Assembly (NCBI RefSeq): GCF_964204645.1
Contig: NC_134031.1
Location: forward strand, 18,843,307 to 18,907,306
Length of the DNA stretch: 64,000 nucleotides
Direction: 5' to 3'
Source of the DNA: Tubulanus polymorphus
Lineage: Eukaryota; Nemertea; Palaeonemertea; Tubulaniformes; Tubulanidae
Shown: positions 24,302-37,500 of the stretch, one piece after another
How positions within the stretch are numbered: position 1 is the first letter of the stretch
Layout of the letters: each line of letters starts with the position of its first letter
The notes under the pieces: model-generated
Seen by the model: only the letters and a program-made list of their open reading frames with translations
The model's database searches: none
Told to the model about the DNA's origin: nothing
Program-made: the position numbers and the translations under genes

Positions 24302-24725
24302 CTGATATTTCCCGCAGACGTGCGCGCGCATCCGCTAACGAGCTGCAATCCAACAATGCCCGTATCGGTTGCGTAGGTTACGGCGAAAAAGACGAATTCT
24401 GATTATTTGTGACTAGTCGTTTGTGACGACGCGCTGCGAACAGTGAGAGAGAAACACTGTGGCAAAGAGAGAACATCAGGTGAATGCGAGTAAAAAAACT
24501 GGCGTGTTCGTTGCGTTCGTCTCTATTTACCGGGGGTTTAATTAAGACGGATTGCGCGCTGCCAGGAAGCGCTCTGACGAAGGTTTCCCGTGACGGAACG
24601 ACGGACGAGAGAGCGTGCGCGGTATAAAACACACAGTGACGACCCAGACACTGTACAGAACCGACCCGACCGGCGCGGTACATCAATTACCCGTTAACTA
24701 TACTTTATTGTTAGCGCAGCAACAG
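24302..24725. promoter_or_regulatory. Possible CpG-rich promoter patch, perhaps bidirectional
   Basis: The patch is CpG-rich compared with its flanks. On the plus strand a TATAAAA box lies at 24623-24629, and a splice donor (caacag|gtaaaat) starts at 24726. A short non-coding first exon of about 24655-24725 is therefore possible. On the minus strand a good donor (atatcag|gtgagc) has its GT at 24301-24300, which would end a divergent first exon. The TATA box, donors and CpG density are visible; promoter activity is inference. Confidence 0.22.
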
Positions 24726-25599
24726 GTAAAATAAATGCGTCAACATCTCGTCTACTTACTGAAGATTTGTGAATCGACACCCCGCCCTTCCCGTGAAACA
24801 TCTCTCGTCAGGAAGCGAATATCAGGATCTGGCATCTCATAGTTCTCAGCTGTGGGATTGAAACATCATGAACTAATTTCACTCGAGTCAAATTAACCAA
24901 GAACTGTGAAATCAAGGTCCAATTCTATAGTAATTGATTCAAATTATGACTGCAGGGTTGACACATTGAAAATTCGAACGTGAGTTTAATCTAACTCAGA
25001 ACTGAGCGGTTCTCATAGAAAATTGAGACTATTTCGACGATAGACAAAGACTCGAGAAATCTCATACTCATATTTCTCCGAGATTAGCGTAAAGAATGAA
25101 ATTATTCCAACTTATAAAGTTATAGCTATAGCTAAATTGATTAAATTTCGTAATTACAAAATGACGACTTACCAGTTTACGAAGACAGTAAGAATATAAT
25201 ATCAACAGATAAAAATTCACTGGATGTCAATATGTGTAATAAACAAAGCGTGGCGGATGATACAATAAATACCAACTAACTCAGCTGCAAACTTTATTAG
25301 AATATAACGCAATATTAGGTTAATAAACGGCAGTATTATTCTATATAGAGAACGCGCGTGTATCATATACAAACACAGACACATGTCGTTAATTAGGTGT
25401 AATTACGAGAAAAGCAGTAAAATGATCACTCGTCATTCGCTTTCATACGTTTTGAGGGACAGATATTGCTGGAATTATCAATAAGTTGTCAAAATGATTA
25501 TCGCTGGTTTCCACATATATAGACAAGCGACTGTTTATTATTCAATTTGAAGAGAAAAAAAAAACAACCGCGGCTATGAAGAGCAGAGTAAGAGAAAAA
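24726..25599. other. Non-genic; decayed family A traces
   Basis: Weak traces of family A (actcgagtcaaattaacc, aagaactgtgaaatc) appear at about 24870-25020. The rest is AT-rich with no recognised gene. Confidence 0.4.
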
Positions 25600-25820
25600 C
25601 ATTTCGAGTTAATTCTATGAGCCATTTTCAAAACTAAGAGAGTAGTGATGTTTAGACTCAATTCCACGAGCCATTTCCAAAGCTAAGAGAGTAGTGATGT
25701 CTCAACTCAATGAACCATTTTCAAAACTAACAGAGTAGTAACGTTATTTCGAGTTTATTTATTTCGTTGAGCCACTTTTAGAATTTAGACAGTAGTGACG
25801 TTTCAACTCAATTCTATGAC
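25600..25820 (-). repeat. 49-bp minisatellite, inverted relative of the 10.05-kb array
   Basis: Four diverged units are the reverse complement of the 10054-10662 unit (gagccattttcaaaactaag plus agagtagtgatgtttagact). They lie about 15 kb away in opposite orientation. Spacing is roughly 49 bp with small deletions. This shows the unit is dispersed and not purely a local expansion. Confidence 0.9.
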
Positions 25821-26214
25821 ACCCGAAAAATGTGCGAAAGGTTTCGTAGTATGAGGAAGCAAAAAATTGTCGAGGTGCCGTCATCGGCAGTGAGTCAAGA
25901 ATTCCGTGGACGCAACAGCGACAAACAAGACTAAATTGCCACGGGAAAGACGTGGTCTGAACGAGTAATGGCAATACTTAATCCTCGCTGTAGCACTTTG
26001 AATACTTGATAACTTCTCGGTGACCTGTCTCGATATAACACCTCATGGCAAACAACCATAATCAATAACTAGCAGTAATGACCAGTCGAGACTTAACATT
26101 TAAGTTAGTAGAAACCTTGATGATATAACAGAAAACTCGCAACTGAAGATCAGACCCGTTGTCGGTTAGGTCTGACCCAAGAGTCGACCTTGTGATTACA
26201 TTGTATTTACATTT
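25821..26214. other. No recognised gene
   Basis: No gene or clear repeat was recognised. Confidence 0.45.
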
Positions 26215-26415
26215 GTCTAACAATGGATCCAGCTCCAGAATTCTCACAGTGAAAATGTGTGTCTCAGAGTTAACTCTCATTGGATGTAACTAATTTCAAC
26301 TCAAAGTTAACTCTACCTCACAACTGTGGAACTAGATCCTGGAATCCAATTCCAATTCAGACCCATGGAACTATAAGATCTGCTGTATCCAGTTCCACAG
26401 TTCTGAATCAAATTT
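26215..26415. repeat. Decayed family A units
   Basis: Pieces in both senses (tggatccagctccagaattc; cacaactgtggaactagatc; atccagttccacagttctga) are spaced irregularly. They look like remnants of an old array or of several insertions. Confidence 0.6.
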
Positions 26416-26890
26416 GACTCGAGAGTTTAAACATCGAAAATGAACAGATTTTAACACTAACACGTTGAACCGAACCCTGGGTATTAATATTAGCCAATTT
26501 TGACTTGCTGTTTAATCGAGCTCGCAAACACTGTACAACTGGGCCCTGTTCACATTCAGTTTGAAAAAAAAAACTGACCAAACAGATCCACTGCGGCGAT
26601 CAGTCACAGTGGTTAATTACATTATCAGACATGATTTATGAATTAACGAGGATGATTCATTTGGAATGATATTTTTTGTGTAGCCGGGTCACGAGGGATT
26701 AGAATGTGTATTGACTGAACTGTTACAGCAGCGAGCGAGCAACAACAGGCTGTTCCCCGATCTCCCCCGAGCACGATCAGGAAACAAAAACTATATGAAC
26801 GAGTTTTTTTCACAGTGCTCGAAAAGGAAAATTCGTGATATTATTTGCGATGCGAGGGAAAACTTGCGTAACGGTAAGGAATGACAATGA
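26416..26890. other. No recognised gene
   Basis: AT-rich sequence with no recognised gene. Confidence 0.45.
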
Positions 26891-26892
26891 AT

Positions 26893-26990
26893 AACGTGCA
26901 TTCACCGGGATTCGAACCCGGGTCCCGTAGGTTATGGAGCTAATGTAGCGTTGTATCCAAGACAAGATTTTACCTATGTCGCGTCTTTGT
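26893..26990 (-). repeat. tRNA-like element (SINE or tRNA relic)
   Basis: On the minus strand a perfect T arm (ccggg-ttcgaat-cccgg) with a B box GGTTCGAATCC is preceded by a degenerate anticodon-arm region. No good acceptor stem or D arm was found. It is probably the head of a tRNA-derived SINE or a dead tRNA. Confidence 0.45.
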
Positions 26991-29900
26991 TTCGGTTGTG
27001 CCTATTATTCCATCTAGCCGCGAGGACGGAAATCCTAATCACTACTGCAGGGAATTGGCTACTGGAATACTTAATGAAGACACAAAATTAACCGATTTTT
27101 CTGAACTGGAAACAAAAAAAAACCGTCTAATTGTGGTCTATTTATTCAACTGTTGTACATGGATCACGTGATTAGCGTGTGTCATCCAATCAAATACAGG
27201 CGATGTGTTGAATCCACATCACCCGTGTCGTAATCACCTATGATTACATTCTGTGGTGTTGCGGTTGTTTATTTTGAGGGTCGTTTGAAATGCAACCGTC
27301 ATTTATGACTTTTCCTTAAGTTTATTCGACGGCAAGAACCGTGAGAGTTTCAGACGTCAGTCCGGGTCCGGTTGACAAAACAATAGTGGGACAGGACCCA
27401 GTTCTAGTAATTGGTTAACTTTGAATATACGGTATGACTTCATTTTCAACGCCACAGAGTCGTATCCTAACTCACAACTGTAGCACTGAGCTATTCAGCA
27501 CCATTAATATTCTGTGATACTCTCTTAGAGTCCAACATATAAAATTGGAACTTAGCAATCTAACTCCCGGGTTGAACAAGTCCAACGTCATAAATTGACA
27601 TTTTGAACACGGAAGCGACTCGTCAGGGTGTAATTCGTGATGAATAGATTTTATTTTTAATCTTTTGAATTTGTATCTAAAGGCTTTCTAATCTTATCCT
27701 CTATTCTCCACGTTTGAGTGTAGTGCGCTCTTCATTCTACTGTTAAGTACAGCGTGAACTCAGTTTTTTGGCGGTACGATAACATATATTGTAATAAACG
27801 ATCATATATAGAATAATGTGATAAAAATTACTGATATTATGACAGCCACCGGTATATATATATAACACTGAATTAGACATTGTTTCGACACCTAAAACTA
27901 ATGAATGTCTGTTTTATTACATATTATTATGGATCCAACGTGCTGACATGAATATTGGCAGACAATAATCATAGAATAGACGAAAATTGTTCCATCCTAG
28001 AAAACTGGGCCGGAATAAATTGTCTATATAAACTTCGTCTAGTCTATATTCACACTTCAGTGCCGTGTTACCGACTCTATCCCGAGAGAGAAGGGTTCAC
28101 CGAGAACACACGTGGCCCAGTCAGAGCGTGGGAAGTATGGGAATATGGGGCTGTCCATGGGTCAAAATTTTGAAATTTCGTGTGGACGCCTATTATGGAC
28201 AGCACATGTAGAGTTACTTGTACGTCCACAAATTGGGGACCTGAGGGCCGCGTGCAGGTTATAGTAATTAATGCGGATTATATGTATCTTTTGCACGTAC
28301 CACTATTTAATAAATCAATACATGAACACATAGATAGATATGATATAAACAACAACAGAGCCGATGGGTAATTGTAATGGCTGCTCAGGGCAGTGTGGAG
28401 TCTCACTCGAAAGAGTAACCTTTCGAACCTATAAATCTTCCCTATACTAACATGAAATCCAAACACCTCATTTAATTTTCCAAATCGATTTTTCTCCACT
28501 GTTTATATTTGAATTTCTGATTTTTTTTTTCGCGAAGTCGACAAAAATAGCGGGCAGCGCGGTTAACGCGGGGATAATCACGTTCGCGCGATACCGGTGG
28601 TCGTGTGGAGCCGTTGATCATCAAACGCTCGGTGTAGACGCAGAAAGTCAGCCATGTCGCCGTTTATTGGTTTTTAATAAGTTAATACGGTCCATTCAAC
28701 ACTGTGCATGCCTGGGTAAAAGAGCAACAGGATATTTCATCACCAGTAGCCTGCATCAGCATCAGTATCAACAGCACCGGCATCATAAAGAACAGGGCGG
28801 ACAAGAACAGTCACTGATTGAATGTCATCCATCACGATAAATTAATCTAACGTCGTTCGGGATATTGTCACCCGGACGAATGAACGATTATATTTTTTCC
28901 ATCATATGAAAAAAATCAATACGTAAAAAGCCGGTAAAACGTGATCGCACGTGGAACGGATGCCTGTGAGAGCTTTCTAACCGACACACGTTTATATCAA
29001 TGTTATTTTCTTGGTCGTTGATTTATCATATATTGTCGACAATATCAAGCAATATTTATGTTAGTTTTCCAAGGCCAAAGTAAACTTTCAAGTTAAACTT
29101 TTCTTGTTATGACTAATAATAATTCTTGCTCTCCAGATTATACGCGCGTAAGAAGAGAGAATTAGAGAACATCGTCTGTTAGTTGACCACTGATTGAACA
29201 GAGACGATTGACCACGGTGATAATCCCAACTTATTCAGTAATCCTTTCGTCGCCGTCACCGAATCAACAAGTCTCTTCGATAAAACCTAATTACGCCCTG
29301 TGAAATGATAATCAACTTGTTGCGACCAAAGTCAAGATTATTAAAGTAACTTATCGAAATAATTCGATCGGCGAATATTAGCACGACAGAAATCAGCTAT
29401 TCGTGCTTTCATTACCTGAATACAGACCGTGGTAACAGACGCTTCAGATCCAGACTATACACCCATATATAGTAGATTGGCTGGTACGTGCCAGTCGGTG
29501 GCTAATACAGCCAGTCCCGGCACCGAGCGTCCGTTGAGGCCCTTTAACGAAGATTGAGACCGAGATCAATTCTTCCACGGAGTCAATTAGGTTTTTTAAG
29601 TCGATGACGTCAAACTTGAGCCACAGTTTGAAGAATGAAACAAAACGCCAAAGGTGTCCGTCGCACGTTCCTATATACAGACTGAACCAGTGGACGGAAT
29701 CTTCTATGACATAGGTCATGTTGCGAAGACCCCTGATTTGGAGATTCAAACTTCTTCCGCAACAAAAAGACCCGCAGAGACCAAGATCAATTTTTTCCAG
29801 TTTCTAGCTTTCCAAACAGTAAAAGGGTCAAATCCCTTACAACTTCGATTCTGGCTTCGACAGGTTTCGCATCTTCGCAACTTTTTACCACTTTGAAACT

Positions 29901-32112
29901 TCTGTAGACCTGCTGCGCAGTGACAATACAGACAATTATTATAAATCGTTCATTTCCCGTCATTGTGCCGATAATATTTCGGTCGTAATTTTTCTTCATT
30001 TTCGTCGACTTCCAAAATGCGAGTCGTTATTCTTGGTTTATAACCTCGATCGCACGGCACGAGAGCGTGATAACTCATCATCAATTTCATCATCATTTTC
30101 ATCATCCATTTCTCGTCAAAATCTCGATGAATACCAAATGATCCCGATGTAACAAAGATAAAATCGCTCTGATAAATTTCACTTTTCGAGTATCGTAAAA
30201 TTTTGAATCTTTCAGTGAATTTTAACGAGGACTGTGTCCCGCGGCGGTTTGACTTTATGATGGAGTCATGGTTCTCAGCCGAACAAACCTGGCAATGATA
30301 AAGTCATTGTCATCTCCAGGCCATTTGGGAAAAAGTCGAAACTTTGAATCAGCTACTCAAGGAAAGATTTCAGAATTCTATAGTAGAATAACCACACTCA
30401 AACGTGGAGAATAGATGATACAAAAAACCCCACTACAGATTTTAAAGGTTTAAAACCAAGAATTTATCTGATGGAGAAATCGAATGAAAAATTGACAAAT
30501 TTTGCGTTTTTGTTTTTGTATTTTTCACGAAATAAATTCTTATTAAATAAATCCCCTGCTGATTTCACATGAGGAACATGTACACTGCTATTATCACCGG
30601 GTTATAAGACTTTCATAGTTAACGCGAGCGTGTACGTACATATATGGTATGCATTGGTTTTCGGTCTGGATTCCAGGCAAATAATTTGTTTTTCTTACCG
30701 AGTCGTAATTGGAAGAAATGAAGCGTCGTTCAGGTGTCTGATGGAGAATGGGCGGAATGAGACTTCGACTCGTAGAAACAGCGCTCACCAATCAACAGAC
30801 CGGACATTGAACGCTATTTCATTTGGATACGACATGAAACGGGTCGTTGATGGGTGCGGCTGACATTCCTCACCGAGAATGGTATCGAGTCTGTGAAGGG
30901 GGCATCATCATTCCGGGGACCGGTTCAAAAGAATCAAAATCTAAGTCATCAAATAATTGAAAATGAACTATGAATCTCAATTATGAGAAGCCTCGGTTAA
31001 ATTTGACCGTAGAGTGAAAATTCGAAGTCCATCTCAAAAGCGCTTGAGTCAATTTAATATTCAACGCAGACCTGTGGAACTGAATCAGGAATTGAGGTAA
31101 AACTGTCTCGTGGATTCTGGTTAAACTTAGGTATTCACGATATAATTTTGTTTCCTTTCTTGAACCATGGACTCTAAAGCAAGGGGTCTATTGTAGAGTA
31201 GAGTACACGCTCTGCAATCGATCGAGATTTAGAGTTTATGAGGCATATTTGCAGGTATTTTTGTCGAGCCGGTATTCATCGCCCTAAAAATCCGCATTCG
31301 ACGCTCTGATGATAAACTGCATACAGTTAAGTCGTGTTCAAGTCGTTTATTACCGACATTTTTTCACGCCTGACAAAAGATGAATTATACCGGGTCCGGT
31401 TTTTAGGGCTATGATAAATTACGATACGTACAAATAGAAAGATACATGGTCATTGTGGTCGCATGCCAGGGTCCCTGAAGGCTAGTACTGCAGTGGTCGT
31501 TGTTGTATCGGCGGAGGCTTATGTATGGTTTTTATCGTACCCGGCTCGGTCGTCCGTTAGTATTAACTCAACGCGATAAATCTACATTAACGTCACCGCG
31601 ACTCTGCGGCCGATTCCTCCCTCGGCTATCGTCGAACCAGTCGGACCTGTTGAGCCGCTACATCCGACTATGAAAGCAATTATCTGCCTGAATGGCTAGT
31701 GGCTGATCGTCGGAAGCAAGATGCACCGTGTAGATAGTGTTCAAACCGATGAAACATCGCTAACTCGGTTCTCACCGCTCCCGCTTTCTGCGCCGATCAA
31801 AGATTATTTCAAATCGATCTCGGTCGAATCGTCGCAGCAATCATCTCATCCACCCGCGGTTCAAAAACATTTGACCTTCACCCCTGCAGTTTACGGTTAC
31901 CTAAGTCGCCATTTTTTCTCGTACCTTTTAGACGTAATGAATGCAACATTTTCTTTAAAGTATTTGCCACGATTTCTGTTTAAAGCGCATGGAGTTTACT
32001 TATAGTAAAGCAGTAATAAACTATAAACATTGAAATGAAAATTCCTGTTCTGAACTTTTGGTATTTTGTTTCATAACAGCGACATTCATCGTATTTCAGA
32101 CATCAGTATAGA
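26991..32112. other. Long stretch without recognised genes
   Basis: Nothing coding was recognised across 5 kb. Small items are: a possible decayed family A trace near 27390-27420; a 16-bp palindrome ATATTGTCGACAATAT at 29030-29045, matching the left-end palindrome of family B; a CRE octamer at 29605-29612; three 12-bp catcatcattt-type units at 30078-30115; and a single decayed family A unit near 31070. Open frames of up to 101 codons (29444-29749, -) have no domain. Confidence 0.5.
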
Positions 32113-32250
32113 GCGATGCATCTTTCTCTCTCCCTCTCTGCCCTAGTCTCTCTCCTCTCTTCTTCGCCTCTCCTTCTCTCGTTTCTCTTCTCCCTCTCTT
32201 GTCTTTCTATCCTCTCTCCTCTCTTTTCCTCTCCCCTCTCATCACACTCA
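32113..32250. repeat. Polypyrimidine tract
   Basis: About 135 bp of nearly pure C/T (ctctctccctctctg type) on the plus strand. The 61-codon S/L-rich open frame across it is an artefact of composition. Confidence 0.88.
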
Positions 32251-33361
32251 CCGCTCGGTTATGTCTCATTCACAAGCAGCAGTGGAAGGTATTACAGCTA
32301 GGCGGTGATTAGTATGCTGGTCATACAGTCAGCTAGTAATAGGTGTTCCGTTGTTATTAGAGCCACATCGTGCACAAAATACAGCACACAACCACAGTAT
32401 GATCCTCATATATATACAAATATATGCATGTGTACCTTTCATTAAATACAACCGCAATAACTGTTTGCACAAACAATAACAACAGAGCCGCCCATAGTTT
32501 CATAAACAAGTTTAACTCAAATCTTTGGTTTAATGGCAACCTTTTTACCTGTTTTTAATGAGGCTTAACCGATCTAATCATAAAAAGTTTCATGACAGTG
32601 GACCCAGCAGCATGTTTGAAAACAATGGCCGCGTGACCGGAGGCCCTGACTTCTGAGAAACAAGTTTTCATCAATCTCGCCTGCGCGGCCTGGTAGCTCG
32701 CACCAACGTATAACCACCAAGCCCTGGCAAGCGAGAGTATGGTTTAAGGTAAATACCAATATCTTAGGAACTGCATCACCATCCAGACTCTTGTTATTGT
32801 CTGTGTGTTACATGAATGAATCTTACTCCATGTTTACTTAGAGCAGGAGAGAGAGGATAGCGAGAAATGACGCGTGCGCTTTTTCTGCATTCCGTCCTCT
32901 TTTCATTCGAGCTCGATATAATAACGAACCAGGTATGGAAAAACTCCTACCGCAACCAGGTGTAAGAAATCGGCAATATCTCACGAGTAATAATATCAAA
33001 TTTTCAGAATTGCTGCATGACCGCTCGCGCTGCAAGAAGCCACATAGATGTACTAACTGAATATAGCGCGCATCTCGACGACAGAACGGAGTCAATCAGG
33101 CACAAAATATGAAACCAATGGCTTGAGCTGAGATACGAGAACGGAGAGGTATTAATAAAAAATTCTTCATACGTCTATGAAAGACTTGATAAGAGTTGTA
33201 TTAACCCTTGAATTGCCAATACAGTTTGGGACGTCATCTTACACGTTCAAATGACAAGTGAATCACTTCCCTTGCTCGAATAACTTGTATCTCGGAAACT
33301 TATCAATATTATTATGAAAGAAAACGCGCAATTGGAGAAAAACACTGTATAGCAAAAACTT
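32251..33361. other. No recognised gene
   Basis: No gene or organised repeat recognised. Confidence 0.5.
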
Positions 33362-33752
33362 GCTTGAAAGTTTGAAAAATAACACATAAATTGCTTGTCG
33401 ACAATGAATAATTTGTATGAATATCAAGGATCAAAATCATTTTGGATTTGTGTATATCGATAAATGAATTGAATTGACCGGCAACCAGTCAAGCTTGATT
33501 CAATATTGATGATGTAGTGCACCTTAAAATGATTATCAAAATTTATTGAAAATAGAATAAGAGTTATGAAATATATCTGATTACAAAATAAACGCCAAAA
33601 TTCACAATTGCAATTGTTTTTTTGAAACGCCAATATTGATGACGTAGTGCGCATCGACTAGCACAGAACCCCTCATATTATTGCGTACTAAGGTATCAAT
33701 GTATACAAACATTACTGTAACGGTTTATACGGCGTCATAAAATATCTTGACG
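33362..33752 (+). repeat. Family B dispersed repeat, copy 2
   Basis: Collinear with 18890-19290 and in the same orientation. It shares ttgtcgacaat (33395-33405), gaattgaattgaccggcaac, two gatga(c/t)gtagtgc motifs, gttatgaaatatat, aaaattcacaattg, ggtatcaatgtata and gtaacggttta...ggcgtca. It has many point differences and small indels, so the two copies are old or came separately from a diverse family. Confidence 0.88.
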
Positions 33753-34430
33753 TTTTACTCGAATATTATATGAGCCATTTTCATAAAACGTCAGGAGAAC
33801 AAACAAGGAAAGTTTCGATATAATAATTATCTCCGCATTTGGTATTTATCTCCAGAAATAGACACACAGAACATGTGTATCTAACGTCAGTTTAACTCAC
33901 CTTTCGGAAACCGTGATAACAAGTTAAGTTCGCTCTCCCTCTCTTTATCCTGCAGCCGCGAGCGTCAACAACACGGTATCGTGTGGATGTTAAAGACAAA
34001 TTCTTTTTATCAAATGTATATCAAATGTGAGTATAGAGTTTTTACGTGATCCCAATCCTCGCTTTACCGAAGCTTATAATGGAAGCTAAAAATAGCGATT
34101 GAATTCAGGATGGTCCTTTGATTCGGGGGTTTGAATTCATTTCAAACACGGCCGGCTTACACTATCATACCATGCAGAATACAACTTCAATAGCAAAACA
34201 GACTGGCATAAACCAATAACCGATCTAAATAGATATATATGGCGTTCATGTGTTTAAAGCGTCCGGGGTTGCGAAATAATCCGTCAATCTTTAGCAAAGC
34301 TAAGTTATGAGCGGACAGGCCAGGAGCAGATCTAGGTGAATAGGAAGGCTGGGTACAAAACAAGAAGGAAGGACATATTCTCGAATAAAGCAGCCACGCG
34401 GAAGACCACAAGCGCCGTTACATGCAATTT
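33753..34430. other. No recognised gene
   Basis: No gene recognised. On the minus strand, an agreement with splice sites (ggctgcag, then 48 nt open, then gaaag|gtgagt near 33893) was noted but is weak. Confidence 0.4.
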
Positions 34431-34590
34431 CACACTTACCACAAGCGGAATCCTCTATTGCCGCAGTAGTTGATAGCCTACTGCACACTAGCGACACCTG
34501 GTGGATTCTCACTTGCCACAAGCGGAATCCTCTATTGCCGCAGTAGTTGATAGCCTACTGCACACTAGCGACACCTTGTTGATTCTCACG
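34431..34590. repeat. 77-bp tandem duplication
   Basis: Two nearly identical 77-bp copies begin at 34441 and 34518 (acaagcggaatcctctattg and onward). The first differences are a ttacc/ttgcc change at the left edge and ctggtgg/cttgttg near the right. On the minus strand the edge reads cttgtg|gtaagtg in one copy and cttgtg|gcaagtg in the other, so one copy carries a donor-like GTAAGT. This is a recent duplication; no coding role is evident. Confidence 0.95.
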
Positions 34591-37500
34591 CGCAACCCTC
34601 TACATTGTCGTGCAGGTTTTTTAACCACTGACTTGACAAAAATTGCAACTGCGAAAGAAAACTGTGGTCCAGACCCCCGAATATACTGCCTAGATCGGCC
34701 CTCCAGGCCATCACACGCATGGAGGCATGTCACATTCGTCTAATCAGTATTCTAGCTTTTTCATTTTTGTCCCTCGTAAAAACAGAACATTAAACAGATA
34801 GAATCAACTTATTTCGTATTTCTCATCATAAAAATGAGACGCACGGGCACGATCCGCGCACCTGCAGCGGTAGTAATAACTAGCTACGCGCACCTGCTGC
34901 TGCTTCTGCTGCTGCAGTGCGGGATGTTATTGAAACTCGTCAAGACGATGATGAAATAGTTGACAGTGACTAAAATTAATCACGTCGAAACCTCGCGTGA
35001 AGACGAGAAAAAGCAGATTTCTATCTAGTTTTCTCTCATTTTGATTGCTCGATTTCGTGTATGGTTAACGCGACTAGTTGCGCTAAAGGCATCTTTTACA
35101 ACATCGCGCGGGTAACTTTACACGATCATGAGACGATGAGTCAGCAGATTTGAAGAAATCGTTTGAGGAAAGAAATTCGTCTGATTTCAAATTGATTTCT
35201 TCCCCTAATCGACTATGATCCTAATTCCTAAATTGGAAACTAATGACGAAACGTTTCGAATTGATATCCGAAAAATCGACGTAAATTGATTTACAAGTTT
35301 TCGCGTGCTCGGATTCAGTAAAAACGTTGAAAATGTCTTCAGGACGAGAACAGTAAAACCCACGGAATCCTCGCCGAATCTCCGTGGATTCCCCTTGATT
35401 CCTCGTCGAGTGACAGATAATTAAATCGGGAATGGAATTTTAATCCTAAATTCTGATGAAGCCATATTTAGGCTACTCTTCTTCTATCGAGTGGAAATTA
35501 CGGAATAGTAAAAAGTTGAAGAAGCCATAACGTGTTGTACAAGTGGAAGGTCACAGAGCGGGTAAGGTGGAATATCCAAATAACATCCTCATATGGCTGC
35601 GTTTCGTACCCGATCTTATCATAACAGTGCGGTGCAATCAGGTTCGAGTCCCAGCCGAGGAGGATGACAGTCGATGTCGATGGACTAGGATAGGGCGGGC
35701 CACCTTTCGTTTGTTAGTTTTCTTATTCTCCTTCCATAAAACATATTGACAATCAGTCCAAGCTGAAGAGGGGAATTCAGGGAAACTTAACAATAGAAAT
35801 ACATATCACTCTATTCATGTATTGGCCTATCATCTTTTTGAGAATACCAAAGTTCATATGCGAAGAGACACGGCTTCACTCTAATGAGCCGGTTATTTCC
35901 AGGCGCAGGGATCAAACGCTTTTTCGAAAACTTTCAAATGCAGTGCATTAATATGCAAATTTGGTAAATTGAAACTTTTTTCTCGAATTTCATAGATATT
36001 GCCTGACGGATGAGTCAAATTTCGCTTCGCCAATGATTCACTAGAAAATCGCAATAACAGAGAAAATTGAGAAAATACAGGAAATCGTGAAATAATATTT
36101 CGATATCATCGATGCCTTAAGGGCTGCAGAAAAACTTAAGGCTCGAATTTATTGCTTCCGAAGTGAAGTCATTTTCAAGAAATGTTGAAATGGAATTTTA
36201 GGAATAAAAAGGACCCAAAGTGGTAAAAAACCATTATTCAGTACAGCTTGTTTGTCAGCGGGGTCCCTAGACCTCGAATTTCGAATTGTAAATTGACGAA
36301 AATGAAAACTAGAAATGAAATACTGGGCTTAGGTAGAGGGCAAAGGAATACCTTTAGATTATTAATTGTGCAACATCCGGCTGGCTAGGGCTGGGTTCCT
36401 GAGCAACAAAACTGTAGCCCTCAGTAACGATAAAATAATAAATAAAGAATGGTTCAAAAAAAAAATAGAAATACTATGCAAAAATCTTTTTTTGTTTTAC
36501 GTAACTTCAAACCACTTCAGTTTAAAATCATCATTTTAGATTATTATACGCGAAAAGTCTGACGATCGCCGTTCTATTGAGAAATTGAGATTAAAACCCA
36601 ATTTTTATCTGTTTCTACCGAAAAATTCTACGTGTCGGGATTTGAATATCTTCACTTAAATTGGATTTATTTCGACCTTTTCGATCAAAGCATTTGAAAT
36701 CGGATAAAAGCCGAGGTGACAAAAATCCTATCACACCAACTAAAAATATTCCATCTCTCTCCCTTTCTCTCTACGCGTGGAGGTAATCCGTGATATACGT
36801 TAATCGGCTTATCGCGGATTAATTCCAGTCCAAATCGTCACCAGATCCGATTACAACTGACAATATTCTAGGTATATAATTTCCTCGCCTGCGGATAATG
36901 CGCACAAATTTGCCGCAGTTTTTTTTTTCTGTTCTACGCGGTGTTAAAAATATAGAATTTAATTCGAATAATTTTTTTTCGCGAAATGGAAAATTTAGAC
37001 CGAAGATTATTTTCTATATTCGGGTTCTAATTTGCTCTAAATCACGATCCTGCGAATTATCAGTTTCCATTCATATTTCGCTCGAGGATTAGCAGACGTT
37101 TTACGTCTAATTAAAACGTGACGTAGTTTTACGATTATTAGGCACGAAAATTTCCGCTTCGTGTTAAAAATAACGCAAAGTGGACTCAAATAGACGCCAT
37201 TTTACCCGCTGTCTCATTGCTGAGTTCTCGTGTATAGAACTGTGTCCTAAGAGCCATCATCACGTAACAATAACGAGACATTTTGTCGTACGTGCCAAAA
37301 CTGGTTTGTACCAGAACAATTCAAAACTGACCTATTTGGTCATTCTGTAGATCGCGCATGAGTGTTCTGTGGAAGGTTTATTTGCCGTCTCACTCCGAGC
37401 ACGGATCTACCAGACTTTGGTCAACTGAAGTGATAATTCGCTATTCTAGAGGTGACACGACCACAGTTTTGAGTTCGTCTCTTTTCGTGACGATTAACTA

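Noticed and set aside
33893-33960. Minus-strand mini-exon between ggctgcag and gaaag|gtgagt
   Set aside because: Acceptor lacks a pyrimidine tract and branch site; the open segment is only about 50 nt.
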